A stretch of DNA of 64,000 bases, from contig NZ_CP011487.1 in assembly GCF_001653475.1 (NCBI RefSeq), forward strand, positions 372,001 to 436,000, written 5' to 3'. The first letter of the stretch is position 1; each line of letters opens with the position of its first letter. Positions 43,094 through 52,525 of this stretch are shown here, in pieces. The DNA is from Helicobacter pylori. Its GTDB lineage: Bacteria; Campylobacterota; Campylobacteria; Campylobacterales; Helicobacteraceae. The position numbers and the translations under genes were made by a program. The notes beneath the pieces are model-generated. The model was given only the letters and a program-made list of their open reading frames with translations. It was not told the DNA's origin and ran no database searches.

Positions 43094-44485
43094 TTAGTTT
43101 TTCAAAAAATTTTCTATTCTTTTGACGCTCTCTGTTTGGCCTAAAATAAAAAGTGCTTCTTTAAGGCCTATCCCACCCCCCTTACCCAAAAGGGCTAATC
43201 TTAAAGGCTGCATAAAACTACCCGCTTTAATCTTTTCTTCTTCAATGATTTTGTGCATAGCGTTTTCTAGAGCGCTTTCATCGTTGAAATTGGCTTTATT
43301 TAATTCCAGCTTAAACTTTTCTAACAAGGGCATAATAAGCGCTTGATTGAGCTTTTTAAAAACCTTTTCTTCATATTCCACAGGAGCGATTAAAACCTCA
43401 TCTATTTTAAGGGCTAATTCTTTTAAAGTTTGAGATCTTTCTTTGAGAGCGTCCAACAAGCGATCTAATTGGGTGGGGTTTAAATGCGAGAGATCGCTAA
43501 AACTAAAAGGCTTTAAAAGCTCCAATAATCCTTGAGCGCTTTGGTTTTTTAAATAGTGAGCGTTGATCCAATTAAGCTTGTGCCAGCTAAAGCAACTGGG
43601 CGAAGAATTTAAATCTTTAGGGTCAAACCATTCTAGTAATTCTTGCATGCTAAAAATCTCTTTATCGTGATAGCTCCACCCCAAACGCGCTAAAAAATTC
43701 ACTAACGCTTCCTTAAGATAGCCCATTTCTTGATAGTCCATCACATTAGTGGCCCCATGGCGTTTGCTTAATTTTTGTCCTTCTTCATTCAAAATCATCG
43801 GCACATGGAAAAAATTAGGGATTTTAAAATTTAAAGCCTTATAGAGAATGATTTGTTTAGGGGTGTTAGAAAGGTGATCATCGCCTCTAATCACATCAGT
43901 AATCCCCATTAAAGCGTCATCAATGGTAACCACAAAGTTATAAGTGGGCGTTCCATCGCTTCGTGTGATAATAAAATCGTCTAATTCGTTAGTATTCACT
44001 TTCACTACACCTTTAACTCCGTCATTAAAACCAACCACCTCATTTTGTGGGACTTTAATCCTTACTACAGGCTCTATGCCTTTAGGGGGCGTGCCTTTAA
44101 AATCACGATAACGATTGTCATAGCGTGGGGTTTCTTTCCTGGCCTTTTGTTCTTCTCTCAAAGCGTCCAACTCATCTTTACTCATGTAGCAATAATAGGC
44201 TTTGTCTTCATCTAAGAGTTTTTGGATATATTCTCTATAGATTCCAAAGCGTTTGGATTGGTAGAGGATTTCTCCATCGTATTCTAGCCCTACCCATTTG
44301 AAAGCCTCTATAATAGCGTTAGCCGCTTCTATAGAGTTACGACTCAAATCCGTGTCTTCAATGCGTAAAAAAAATTTTCCTTGATTGGCTCGTGCAAAAA
44401 GATAATTAAAGATGGCTGTTCTTAAGCCTCCTATGTGGAGATAGCCAGTGGGCGATGGAGCGAAGCGCGTAACGATCGAACTCAT
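43094..44485 (-). CDS. gltX: glutamyl-tRNA synthetase
   Basis: Class I aminoacyl-tRNA synthetase. The HIGH motif appears as FAPSPTGYLHIGGLRTAI at residues 8-25 and the KMSKS motif as GQKLSKRHGA near residue 240. 463 aa is normal. H. pylori carries two GltX enzymes, one of which (GltX2) charges tRNA-Gln for later amidation; the discriminating residues cannot be judged by eye, so this copy is named only gltX. Divergent from the methyltransferase gene that follows. Confidence 0.93.
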   Translation of the reverse strand: MSSIVTRFAPSPTGYLHIGGLRTAIFNYLFARANQGKFFLRIEDTDLSRNSIEAANAIIEAFKWVGLEYDGEILYQSKRFGIYREYIQKLLDEDKAYYCYMSKDELDALREEQKARKETPRYDNRYRDFKGTPPKGIEPVVRIKVPQNEVVGFNDGVKGVVKVNTNELDDFIITRSDGTPTYNFVVTIDDALMGITDVIRGDDHLSNTPKQIILYKALNFKIPNFFHVPMILNEEGQKLSKRHGATNVMDYQEMGYLKEALVNFLARLGWSYHDKEIFSMQELLEWFDPKDLNSSPSCFSWHKLNWINAHYLKNQSAQGLLELLKPFSFSDLSHLNPTQLDRLLDALKERSQTLKELALKIDEVLIAPVEYEEKVFKKLNQALIMPLLEKFKLELNKANFNDESALENAMHKIIEEEKIKAGSFMQPLRLALLGKGGGIGLKEALFILGQTESVKRIENFLKN

Positions 44486-44591
44486 TATTCTAACCTTAAA
44501 AATAAAATACTCTTATTGTATTCAAAAATGGCTTAAAAATGGTTTCACTTTTTTCTATTAAAAGTGTATTATTGAGATTATTTTTGATTAA

Positions 44592-46225
44592 ATGCCTTCA
44601 AACGCTCTTTCTATTGAAGAAATCGCTCGCCTAGTCAATGTTTCTCATAGCAGCGTGCATAACTGGATCAAAACCAATCTTTTAGAGAAACTAGAGATTG
44701 ATCACAAAATTTATGTGAAAACAAGCTCTTTTTTAGATTTTTGCCGCAACCATTTAGGGAAAAACAAACTTAACAAATACGCTAACAAATCCTTAAAAGG
44801 CACGCATAACCATCAAGAATTGGTTTTAAAATACCTAAAAATACTAGAAAATAGCTCTGATTTAGAAAAGTTGGGTTCTTATTATGAAGAAGAGCTTTCT
44901 AACACCACCAGAAATTTAGAAGGCATTTACTACACTCCTAATAAAGTAGTAGAACAACTTTTCACTATCCCTAAAGATTTTGATGCCTCTCAAGCGGTTT
45001 TTTGCGATCCGGCTGTGGGGAGCGGGAATTTTATCATGCATGCTTTAAAACTGGGGTTTAAGGTTGAAAATATTTATGGCTATGATACGGACGCTTTTGC
45101 TATCGCTTTGATTAAAAAGCGTATTAAAGAGCGTTATCATTTAGATTGCCCTAATATTGTGCAAAAAGATTTTTTAAATTTAAAACACACCCCACAATTT
45201 GATTGCATTTTCACTAACCCGCCATGGGGTAAGAAATACAATCAAAACCAAAAAGAAAATTTCAAACAGCAATTCAACCTCTCTCAAAGCCTAGATAGCG
45301 CGTCGCTCTTTTTTATAGCGAGTTTGAATTGTTTAAAAGAAAACGCCCATTTGGGGCTATTATTACCAGAAAGTTGTTTGAATATTGATGCGTTTAGCAA
45401 AATGCGAGAAATGGCTCTGAAGTTTCAAATCAGAAGCCTTATTGATTTTAACAAACCCTTTAAAACCCTAATGACTAAGGCTGTGGGTTTGGTGCTTAAA
45501 AAAACCCCTAACAAGGATCAAAAAATCTCATGCTTTTATCAAAATAGTAAGTTCAAACGCTCACCCTCTTCTTTTTTTAACAACCCTAAAAAGATTTTTA
45601 ATATCCATTGCTCTAGCAAAGAAAATAAAATTTTAGACCACCTTTTTTCCATTTCTCATATAACTTTAAAAAATAACGCTCATTTTGCTTTAGGGATTGT
45701 TACAGGCAACAATAAAGAAAAATTACACTCCAAACAAGAAAAAAATACCATTCCTATTTTTAGGGGTTCAGATATTTTAAAAGACAGATTAAAAGCCCCT
45801 AGCCAATTCATTAACGCTGATTTAAAAGACTGCCAGCAAGTCGCTCCCTTAAGCCTTTATCAGTCTAGAGAAAAAATCGTGTATAAATTCATTTCTTCAA
45901 AGCTTGTTTTTTTTATGATAATAAGCAACGCCTTTTTTTAAATAGCGCGAACATGTTTGTTTTAAAAGAAAATTTTCCTATCAACGCTAATGCGCTAAAA
46001 GAATTATTAAACAGCGATTTAATGCAATTTATTTTTGAATCGCTTTTTAAAACGCATAAAATTTTAAGAAAAGATTTGGAATGCTTGCCCCTAATACAAT
46101 TTATCAACAATCGTTTTGATGAAAAATTTTATTTAAAAAATTTAGGGATAGAAAAAAAAGACCCTAAACATTTTACAATCAGGAAAAATCATGCACATCG
46201 CTTGTCTTTTAGCTTTGGGGGATAA
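44592..46225 (+). pseudogene. N6-adenine DNA methyltransferase, frameshifted at T8
   Basis: HP0478-like methyltransferase. An HTH region begins it (IEEIARLVNVSHSSVHNWIK), then motif X (GIYYTPNKVVEQ), motif I (FCDPAVGSGNFIMHAL) and motif IV (FTNPPWGKKY), the NPPW type of Eco57I/TaqI-like enzymes. The frame stops at 45941 after ISSKLVFFMIISNAFF; adding one T to the eight-T run at 45907-45914 restores VFFYDNKQRLFLNSAN and the C-terminal 90 residues to 46225. The catalytic part is intact but the target-recognition end is cut. The 3' end overlaps the GT9 gene start. Confidence 0.85.
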
Positions 46226-47039
46226 TCTCATCACGCTTAGCCTTTTAAAAGAAATTGCTTTCAAACAGCAACAACCCCTTAAAATCCTAGGCACTCATTT
46301 GACTTTAAAAATCGCCAAGCTTTTAGAATGCGAAAAACATTTTGAAATCATTCCTCTTTTTGAAAATATCCCTGCTTTTTATGACCTTAAAAAACAAGGC
46401 GTTTTTTGGGCGATGAAGGATTTTTTATTGTTGTTAAAAGCCATTAAAAAGCATCAAATCAAACATTTGATTTTAGAAAAACAGGATTTTAGAAGTGCTC
46501 TTTTAGCCAAATGCATTCCAATAACCACTCCAAATAAAGGAATTAAAAATGTTTATCAAAACCGCCAGGAGTTGTTTTTTCAAATTTATGGGCATGTTTT
46601 TGATTATTCTCCATATCCCATGAATTTAAAAAACCCCAAAAAGATTTTGATCAACCCCTTTACAAGAGAAAAGGATAAAAACATTTCTTTAGAGCATTTG
46701 CAAATCGTTTTAAAACTCTTGAAACCCTTTTGTGTTACGCTTTTAGATTTTGAAGAACGATACGCTTTTTTACAAAATGAAGCCACTCACTATCGCGCTA
46801 AAACCAGTTTAGAAGAAGTTAAAAACCTGATTTTAGAAAGCGATTTGTATATAGGGGGGGATTCGTTTTTGATCCATTTGGCTTACTATTTAAAGAAAAA
46901 TTATTTTATCTTTTTTTATAGGGATAATGATGATTTCATGCCACCTAATAGTAAGAATGAAAATTTTCTAAAAGCCCATAAAAGCCATTCTATAGAACAG
47001 GATTTAGCCAAAAAATTCCGCCATTTGGGGCTATTATAA
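46191..47039 (+). CDS. GT9-family glycosyltransferase (LPS)
   Basis: HP0479-like protein of 282 aa in the family of ADP-heptose:LPS heptosyltransferases. The C-terminal half has the GT9 signature VKNLILESDLYIGGDSFLIH in a shape close to the donor-binding D-GG-D-x3-H block, followed by LAYYLKKNYFIFFYRDND. The N-terminal lobe (LLALGDNLITLSLLKEIAF) is the acceptor Rossmann fold. Cytosolic face of the inner membrane. The exact linkage made in the LPS core is not known from sequence. Confidence 0.82.
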   Translation: MHIACLLALGDNLITLSLLKEIAFKQQQPLKILGTHLTLKIAKLLECEKHFEIIPLFENIPAFYDLKKQGVFWAMKDFLLLLKAIKKHQIKHLILEKQDFRSALLAKCIPITTPNKGIKNVYQNRQELFFQIYGHVFDYSPYPMNLKNPKKILINPFTREKDKNISLEHLQIVLKLLKPFCVTLLDFEERYAFLQNEATHYRAKTSLEEVKNLILESDLYIGGDSFLIHLAYYLKKNYFIFFYRDNDDFMPPNSKNENFLKAHKSHSIEQDLAKKFRHLGLL

Positions 47040-47047
47040 TATTGTGT

Positions 47048-47053
47048 TATACT
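47048..47053 (+). promoter_or_regulatory. extended -10 promoter of typA
   Basis: TGTTATACT at 47045-47053 gives an extended -10 (TGnTATACT) 32 bases before the ATG at 47085. A ribosome site TTAGGAC follows. It overlaps the 3' end of the GT9 gene by only a few bases. Confidence 0.55.
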
Positions 47054-47084
47054 TCTGATTTCAATTTTGCTTGTTAGGACATTC

Positions 47085-48884
47085 ATGAAAAATATTAGAA
47101 ATATCGCTGTAATCGCGCATGTTGATCATGGGAAAACTACTTTAGTAGATGGCTTACTTTCTCAATCTGGCACATTTAGTGAGAGAGAAAAAGTGGATGA
47201 AAGGGTGATGGATAGCAATGATTTGGAAAGAGAAAGAGGCATTACTATCCTGTCTAAAAACACCGCCATTTATTACAAAGACACTAAAATCAATATCATT
47301 GACACTCCTGGGCATGCTGATTTTGGGGGCGAAGTGGAGCGCGTTTTAAAAATGGTGGATGGGGTGTTGCTTTTAGTGGACGCTCAAGAAGGGGTCATGC
47401 CTCAAACTAAATTCGTGGTTAAAAAGGCTTTGAGTTTTGGGATTTGCCCGATTGTGGTGGTGAATAAGATTGATAAGCCTGCCGCTGAACCAGATAGAGT
47501 GGTGGATGAAGTTTTTGACTTGTTCGTAGCGATGGGGGCTAGCGATAAACAATTGGATTTCCCTGTGGTGTATGCTGCTGCTAGAGATGGCTATGCGATG
47601 AGAAGTTTAGACGATGAAAAGAAAAATTTAGAGCCTTTGTTTGAAACGATTTTAGAGCATGTGCCAAGCCCTAGCGGGAGCGTGGATGAGCCTTTGCAAA
47701 TGCAAATTTTTACGCTTGATTATGACAATTATGTGGGCAAAATTGGTATCGCTAGAGTGTTTAATGGCTCGGTTAAAAAGAATGAAAGCGTGCTGTTGAT
47801 GAAAAGCGATGGGAGTAAAGAAAATGGCCGTATCACTAAGCTTATAGGCTTTTTAGGACTGGCTAGGACTGAGATTGAAAACGCTTATGCGGGCGATATT
47901 GTAGCGATTGCTGGGTTTAACGCAATGGATGTGGGCGATAGCGTCGTTGATCCCAATAACCCTATGCCTTTAGATCCCATGCATTTAGAAGAGCCTACGA
48001 TGAGCGTGTATTTTGCCGTCAATGATTCGCCCTTAGCCGGGTTAGAAGGAAAGCATGTTACTGCTAATAAATTGAAAGACAGGCTCTTGAAAGAAATGCA
48101 AACCAATATCGCTATGAAATGCGAAGAAATGGGCGAGGGCAAGTTTAAAGTGAGCGGGCGTGGGGAATTACAAATCACTATTTTAGCTGAAAATTTACGC
48201 CGTGAAGGGTTTGAGTTTAGCATTTCACGCCCTGAAGTCATCATTAAAGAAGAAAATGGCGTTAAATGCGAGCCTTTTGAGCATTTAGTGATTGACACGC
48301 CTCAAGATTTTAGCGGGGCCATTATTGAGAGATTAGGCAAAAGAAAAGCTGAGATGAAAGCGATGAATCCCATGAGTGACGGCTATACAAGATTAGAATT
48401 TGAAATCCCTGCAAGAGGGCTTATCGGTTATAGGAGCGAGTTTTTAACCGACACTAAGGGTGAAGGCGTGATGAATCATAGCTTTTTAGAATTCCGCCCT
48501 TTTAGCGGGAGCGTGGAATCGCGCAAAAATGGGGCGCTAATTAGCATGGAAAATGGCGAAGCGACCGCTTTTTCCCTTTTCAATATCCAAGAAAGAGGCA
48601 CGCTTTTTATCAACCCCCAAACTAAGGTTTATGTGGGCATGGTCATTGGCGAGCACAGCAGGGATAATGATTTAGATGTCAATCCTATCAAATCCAAGCA
48701 TTTAACCAACATGAGAGCGAGCGGGAGCGATGATGCAATCAAACTCACTCCGCCTAGGACTATGGTGTTAGAAAGAGCGTTAGAATGGATTGAAGAAGAT
48801 GAGATTTTAGAAGTTACCCCCTTGAATTTAAGGATCAGGAAAAAGATTTTAGATCCTAACATGAGGAAAAGGGCGAAAAAATAA
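47085..48884 (+). CDS. typA: ribosome-associated GTPase TypA/BipA
   Basis: Translational GTPase that helps 50S assembly and stress responses. G1 [17 protein letters not shown]2 ERGITI, G3 DTPGHADF and G4 [15 protein letters not shown] are all clear at residues 9-140, followed by domain II, EF-G-like domains III/V and the BipA-specific C-terminus ([33 protein letters not shown]). 599 aa is exactly the family size. The ATG at 47085 with AGGA upstream is preferred to an in-frame TTG at 47067. Confidence 0.96.
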   Translation: MKNIRNIAVIAHVDHGKTTLVDGLLSQSGTFSEREKVDERVMDSNDLERERGITILSKNTAIYYKDTKINIIDTPGHADFGGEVERVLKMVDGVLLLVDAQEGVMPQTKFVVKKALSFGICPIVVVNKIDKPAAEPDRVVDEVFDLFVAMGASDKQLDFPVVYAAARDGYAMRSLDDEKKNLEPLFETILEHVPSPSGSVDEPLQMQIFTLDYDNYVGKIGIARVFNGSVKKNESVLLMKSDGSKENGRITKLIGFLGLARTEIENAYAGDIVAIAGFNAMDVGDSVVDPNNPMPLDPMHLEEPTMSVYFAVNDSPLAGLEGKHVTANKLKDRLLKEMQTNIAMKCEEMGEGKFKVSGRGELQITILAENLRREGFEFSISRPEVIIKEENGVKCEPFEHLVIDTPQDFSGAIIERLGKRKAEMKAMNPMSDGYTRLEFEIPARGLIGYRSEFLTDTKGEGVMNHSFLEFRPFSGSVESRKNGALISMENGEATAFSLFNIQERGTLFINPQTKVYVGMVIGEHSRDNDLDVNPIKSKHLTNMRASGSDDAIKLTPPRTMVLERALEWIEEDEILEVTPLNLRIRKKILDPNMRKRAKK

Positions 48885-48899
48885 ATAGAATTTTTTGGA

Positions 48900-49829
48900 A
48901 TGCATGCCAATTTATTCAACCAAAACGCTAGTAAAAAAGATGTTTTTTTGCACAATTTACGCTCTAATAATGGGCGTTACAAACGCTACATAAAAGCCCC
49001 TTTAAGATATGGTGGAGGCAAGTCTTTAGCTGTAGGGTTAATAGTGGAGTATATACCTAATGGTGTGCGTAGGATTATTAGCCCTTTTATAGGTGGGGGG
49101 AGCGTAGAAATTGCATGCGCAACAGAGTTGGGTTTAGAAGTGTTGGGCTTTGATATTTTTGACATTTTAGTGAATTTTTATCAAGTGTTGCTCAAAGACA
49201 AACAAGCTCTTTATAATCATTTGCTCTCTTTAGAACCCACACAAGAAACTTACAGCATTATCAAACAAGAGTTAAAAACCCATTATAAAAAAGAATGCGT
49301 TTTAGACCCTTTAATTTTGGCTAGAGATTATTACTTTAACTTTAATTTAAGCTATGGGCCAGGATTTTTAGGGTGGATGAGTAAAATTTATACTGATAAA
49401 CAACGCTATTTAAACGCCCTTTTAAAAATTAAAGGTTTTAATGCCTCTAGTTTAAAGGTGGAATGCTCTAGTTTTGAAGAAGTGTTGCTCGCTTATCCTA
49501 ATGATTTTTTCTATCTTGATCCCCCTTATGTGTTAGAAAATTCTAAAATGTTTAAGGGGATTTATCCTATGCGTAATTTTCCTATCCACCATAATGGTTT
49601 TAAACATGAAGTATTAGCTCACATGCTAAAAAGGCATAAAGGACCATTTATTTTAAGTTATAATGACTGCGAATTTGTAAGGAATGCTTATAAAGATTTT
49701 AAAATTTTAGAACCATCTTGGCAATACACTATGGGACAAGGCGAAACCAGAATGGGTAAAAATCGCTTAGAAAGAGGCGATAATAACCATGTCAAACAAT
49801 CCCATGAATTATTGATTATCAAGGAGTAA
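48900..49829 (+). CDS. D12-class N6-adenine DNA methyltransferase
   Basis: HP0481-like Dam-type methylase of 309 aa. Order of motifs: APLRYGGGKS (motif X, cofactor), ISPFIGGGSVEIA (motif I, FxGxG form), then the catalytic DPPY in DFFYLDPPYVLEN (motif IV) near residue 205, and ILSYNDCEFVRN (motif V-VI). The target sequence cannot be deduced. It is followed after two bases by a 207-aa gene that may be its partner nuclease. The start lies 15 bases after the typA stop. Confidence 0.85.
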   Translation: MHANLFNQNASKKDVFLHNLRSNNGRYKRYIKAPLRYGGGKSLAVGLIVEYIPNGVRRIISPFIGGGSVEIACATELGLEVLGFDIFDILVNFYQVLLKDKQALYNHLLSLEPTQETYSIIKQELKTHYKKECVLDPLILARDYYFNFNLSYGPGFLGWMSKIYTDKQRYLNALLKIKGFNASSLKVECSSFEEVLLAYPNDFFYLDPPYVLENSKMFKGIYPMRNFPIHHNGFKHEVLAHMLKRHKGPFILSYNDCEFVRNAYKDFKILEPSWQYTMGQGETRMGKNRLERGDNNHVKQSHELLIIKE

Positions 49830-49831
49830 GA

Positions 49832-50455
49832 ATGCATATTAGCGAAGTCAAAACTGCCTTTAAAATCGCTGATGTAGAATATGTGAAAGACAGCACAAAA
49901 TTAAATTTCAACTATCTTAAGGATTTAAAAGATGAAAATAATCAATCTTTATCTCAAAATATTTTAACTCAAAATGTGGCTAGAGTGTATTTAATTGTTG
50001 TGGATGGTGAGATTAAAAAAATCGGTGGTTCTCAAGCAGATGGTGGGATTAAAAGCACGCTCAACATTTATAAAGATGGGGGAGTCAAAGGGAGGCCTAG
50101 TATTAGAAGTTTTGGCGTGTGGTATTTTCTTTATCACACAATACTCACAAAGGCTAAAATAGAATTTTACATGATTTATCAGCCTAATTTTGAAACTCAA
50201 GTGAAAGGCTTGTTTGGTTTTCATGCAATTAAAGATGTAAGTATAAGTTATAAACTTTTAGAGCAAGCTTGCCTGACGGATTATAGAAACAATAGCAATG
50301 ACGCATTACCCGAATGGAATGTGCAAGAGCAAGGCAAAGATTGGCCAAATGATATTAAAGATGAGCATGCCAATATCACTCAAAAAGCTCAAAACGGAGA
50401 AAAGGCTGTCCATAGAAAAGCGATTGACAAACCTAGCGGAACTTTAAAAGATTAA
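49832..50455 (+). CDS. possible GIY-YIG-like restriction endonuclease
   Basis: 207-aa protein I cannot name with certainty. The segment ARVYLIVVDGEIKKIGGSQ (about residues 49-67) has the tyrosine-to-KIG spacing of GIY-YIG nucleases, with downstream arginines in KGRPSIRSFG and a glutamate/asparagine pair in LLEQACLTDYRNN at plausible positions for the catalytic residues. It is encoded two bases after a D12 adenine methylase, the usual arrangement of a type II R-M pair. The nuclease assignment is inference from motif spacing and position. Confidence 0.5.
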   Translation: MHISEVKTAFKIADVEYVKDSTKLNFNYLKDLKDENNQSLSQNILTQNVARVYLIVVDGEIKKIGGSQADGGIKSTLNIYKDGGVKGRPSIRSFGVWYFLYHTILTKAKIEFYMIYQPNFETQVKGLFGFHAIKDVSISYKLLEQACLTDYRNNSNDALPEWNVQEQGKDWPNDIKDEHANITQKAQNGEKAVHRKAIDKPSGTLKD

Positions 50456-50547
50456 GAAATAGTCTTAACTCAATCTCAAAAAAAAAGAACTTCAAGTCTT
50501 TACTCCATTTAAAAAGTATGGGTTTAGATGAAAGGAAAAAATAAAAC

Positions 50548-51603
50548 TTGTATAAGGTAGCAGATATTTTTTGTGGTGCTGGAGGATTGAGCTATGGCTT
50601 TTCTATGCACCCTTATTTTGAATTAATATGGGCTAATGATATAGACAAGGATGCCATTTTAAGCTATCAAGCCAATCATAAAGAAACGCAAACCATTCTA
50701 TGCGATATTATGCAACTTAATTGCCACAACTTACCAAGCGTTTCAATTGATATTTTACTAGGCGGACCACCATGCCAGAGCTATTCTACCCTTGGCAAAA
50801 GAAAAATGGATGAAAAAGCGAATCTGTTTAAAGAATATTTGCGGCTCTTAGATTTAGTAAAACCAAAAATATTTGTTTTTGAAAATGTGGTGGGTTTAAT
50901 GTCTATGCAAAAAGGGCAATTATTCAAACAAATTTGTAACGCTTTTAAAGAGAGAGGTTATATTTTAGAGCATGCCATTTTAAACGCCATAGATTATGGT
51001 GTGCCTCAAATAAGAGAACGAGTGATTTTAGTGGGCACGCTTAAAAGTTTTAAGCAAAAATTTTGCTTCCCTAAACCCATAAAAACACAAGTTTCTTTAA
51101 AAGACGCGCTAGGGGATTTACCACCCATTCAAAGCGGTGAGAATGGTGATGCTTTAGGTTATCTTAAAAATGCGGATAATGTTTTTTTGGAATTTGTGCG
51201 AAATTCTAAAGAATTGAGCGAGCATAGCAGCCCTAAAAACAATGAAAAACTGATAAAAATCATGCAAACGCTAAAAGACGGACAGAATAAAGATGATTTG
51301 CCAGAAAAATTGCGCCCCAAAAGTGGTTATATTAATACCTATGCTAAAATGTGGTGGGAAAAACCAGCCCCCACCATTACAAGAAATTTTTCCACTCCAA
51401 GCAGTTCTAGATGTATCCATCCAAGAGACTCTAGAGCGTTAAGCATTAGAGAGGGGGCAAGATTACAAAGCTTTCCTGATGATTATAAATTTTATGGGAG
51501 CGCTAGCGCTAAAAGATTGCAAATTGGCAATGCCGTGCCGCCTTTATTGAGTGCAGCGCTCGCTCATGCTGTCTTTGATTTTTTAAGGGGTAAAAATGTT
51601 TGA
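50548..51603 (+). CDS. C5-cytosine DNA methyltransferase
   Basis: HP0483-like m5C methyltransferase of 351 aa with all key motifs: I (VADIFCGAGGLSYGF), IV (GGPPCQSYSTLGKRK with the catalytic Cys), VI (FVFENVVGLMS), VIII (GVPQIRERVILVG), then the variable target domain, IX (REGARLQSFPDDYKFYG) and X (QIGNAVPPLLSAALA). Starts at TTG with AGGAAA upstream; an ATG at 50528 is out of frame. The J99 homologue (M.Hpy99III) is reported to target GCGC; the same target here is likely but unproven. The gene after it is broken, so it behaves as an orphan methylase. Confidence 0.9.
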   Translation: MYKVADIFCGAGGLSYGFSMHPYFELIWANDIDKDAILSYQANHKETQTILCDIMQLNCHNLPSVSIDILLGGPPCQSYSTLGKRKMDEKANLFKEYLRLLDLVKPKIFVFENVVGLMSMQKGQLFKQICNAFKERGYILEHAILNAIDYGVPQIRERVILVGTLKSFKQKFCFPKPIKTQVSLKDALGDLPPIQSGENGDALGYLKNADNVFLEFVRNSKELSEHSSPKNNEKLIKIMQTLKDGQNKDDLPEKLRPKSGYINTYAKMWWEKPAPTITRNFSTPSSSRCIHPRDSRALSIREGARLQSFPDDYKFYGSASAKRLQIGNAVPPLLSAALAHAVFDFLRGKNV

Positions 51604-52287
51604 TAATAACGATTTTAAAGGTTATAGGAATTTACTGGGTTTTAATTCTCAAAATGCGTTTAAAATTTTTAGGCGCTAAAGACATACAACCTTATCAATA
51701 GTATTTATTGTTTTAAATATAATGAGTATGAATGGGAATGCTTTTTTAAAAACTCCATAGAGCGAGTGTTTTCAAAGATAGTGGACACTCATATTATTCA
51801 TAAGCTGAATAATCAAGGCAGAAGATCTGAAGAAGTTTGTTTTTCTTGGATGCGTGGGTTTTTAGTAGCGGAGTTTTTTAAGGATTTTATCGCTTGTCTT
51901 TTTGGTGCACAAAAAGAAACCATCAAATTTTTTGGTGGCGATAATTTTGAGAGCATAGAAAGTTTTAAAAGAAATCCTAAAGCCGATTTTTTGTTAGACA
52001 ATCATTTATTGCTAGAAGTTCAAAGCGGGTTTCAAGGGATCAATGATATTAAAGAATATAAAGTTTTAGAAGCTAAAAGGCGTTTGATAACGGATAAAAT
52101 TCCTACTATTGTGGTGCATTTTGATCTGTTTAACGGGCAAGTAGCGTGCGTAGAAATTTCTAAAATTAAAGACAATGATTTGAATTGGATAACCCGCCAA
52201 CAAATGGAAGGGCAGAGCGTTTTTAATATTTCGCAAAACTTTTTTGATTACAAAATTACAGAAATACCTAATAAGCCGCTTTCATAA
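51596..52287 (+). pseudogene. broken gene after the cytosine methyltransferase, likely restriction enzyme
   Basis: The first piece starts at ATG 51596 (MFDNNDFKGYRNLLGFNSQN), overlapping the methylase end, and stops after 27 codons. Shifting one base at the T5 run near 51666-51670 reads LGAKDIQPYQ and stops again. A third frame continues from about 51673 to 52287 and encodes the bulk. In it, PKADFLLDNHLLLEVQSGFQ has the D-x(n)-ExQ look of a degenerate PD-(D/E)xK site. By position it is the remnant of the partner restriction endonuclease. No family match is claimed. Confidence 0.65.
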
Positions 52288-52336
52288 AAATCAATAGCAT
52301 AATACAGCCTAAATAAAATACAAGATAATAGCATTA

Positions 52337-52482
52337 AAAATGTGGTGGGTGGATTGACCGTTCGTTATTTTTTGCCCAACATTCAGAGTGAGTGTGTGTG
52401 CCTCAAATAAGAGAGAAAGTGTTTTAGTGGGCACACTTAAAAGTTTTAAACAAAAATTCCACTCCCCCAAACCCATAAAAAC
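52337..52482 (+). pseudogene. scar of a second C5-cytosine methyltransferase copy
   Basis: Bases 52396-52482 align with 50999-51086 inside the intact methylase (motif VIII and after) with about 12 differences and one base missing, and 52337-52350 matches 50882-50895 (motif VI, 14 of 14). Between these blocks about 60 bases of the original spacing are gone. It encodes no usable frame. A past duplication or recombination of the methylase region is the simplest reading. Confidence 0.75.
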
Positions 52483-52525
52483 GCCTTTTTTCAATCAACT
52501 TGTATTTTGATTTGCATTAGTCTTT

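Noticed and set aside
47885..48298. A 137-codon minus-strand frame inside typA
   Set aside because: Antisense of a conserved GTPase gene with no start signals.
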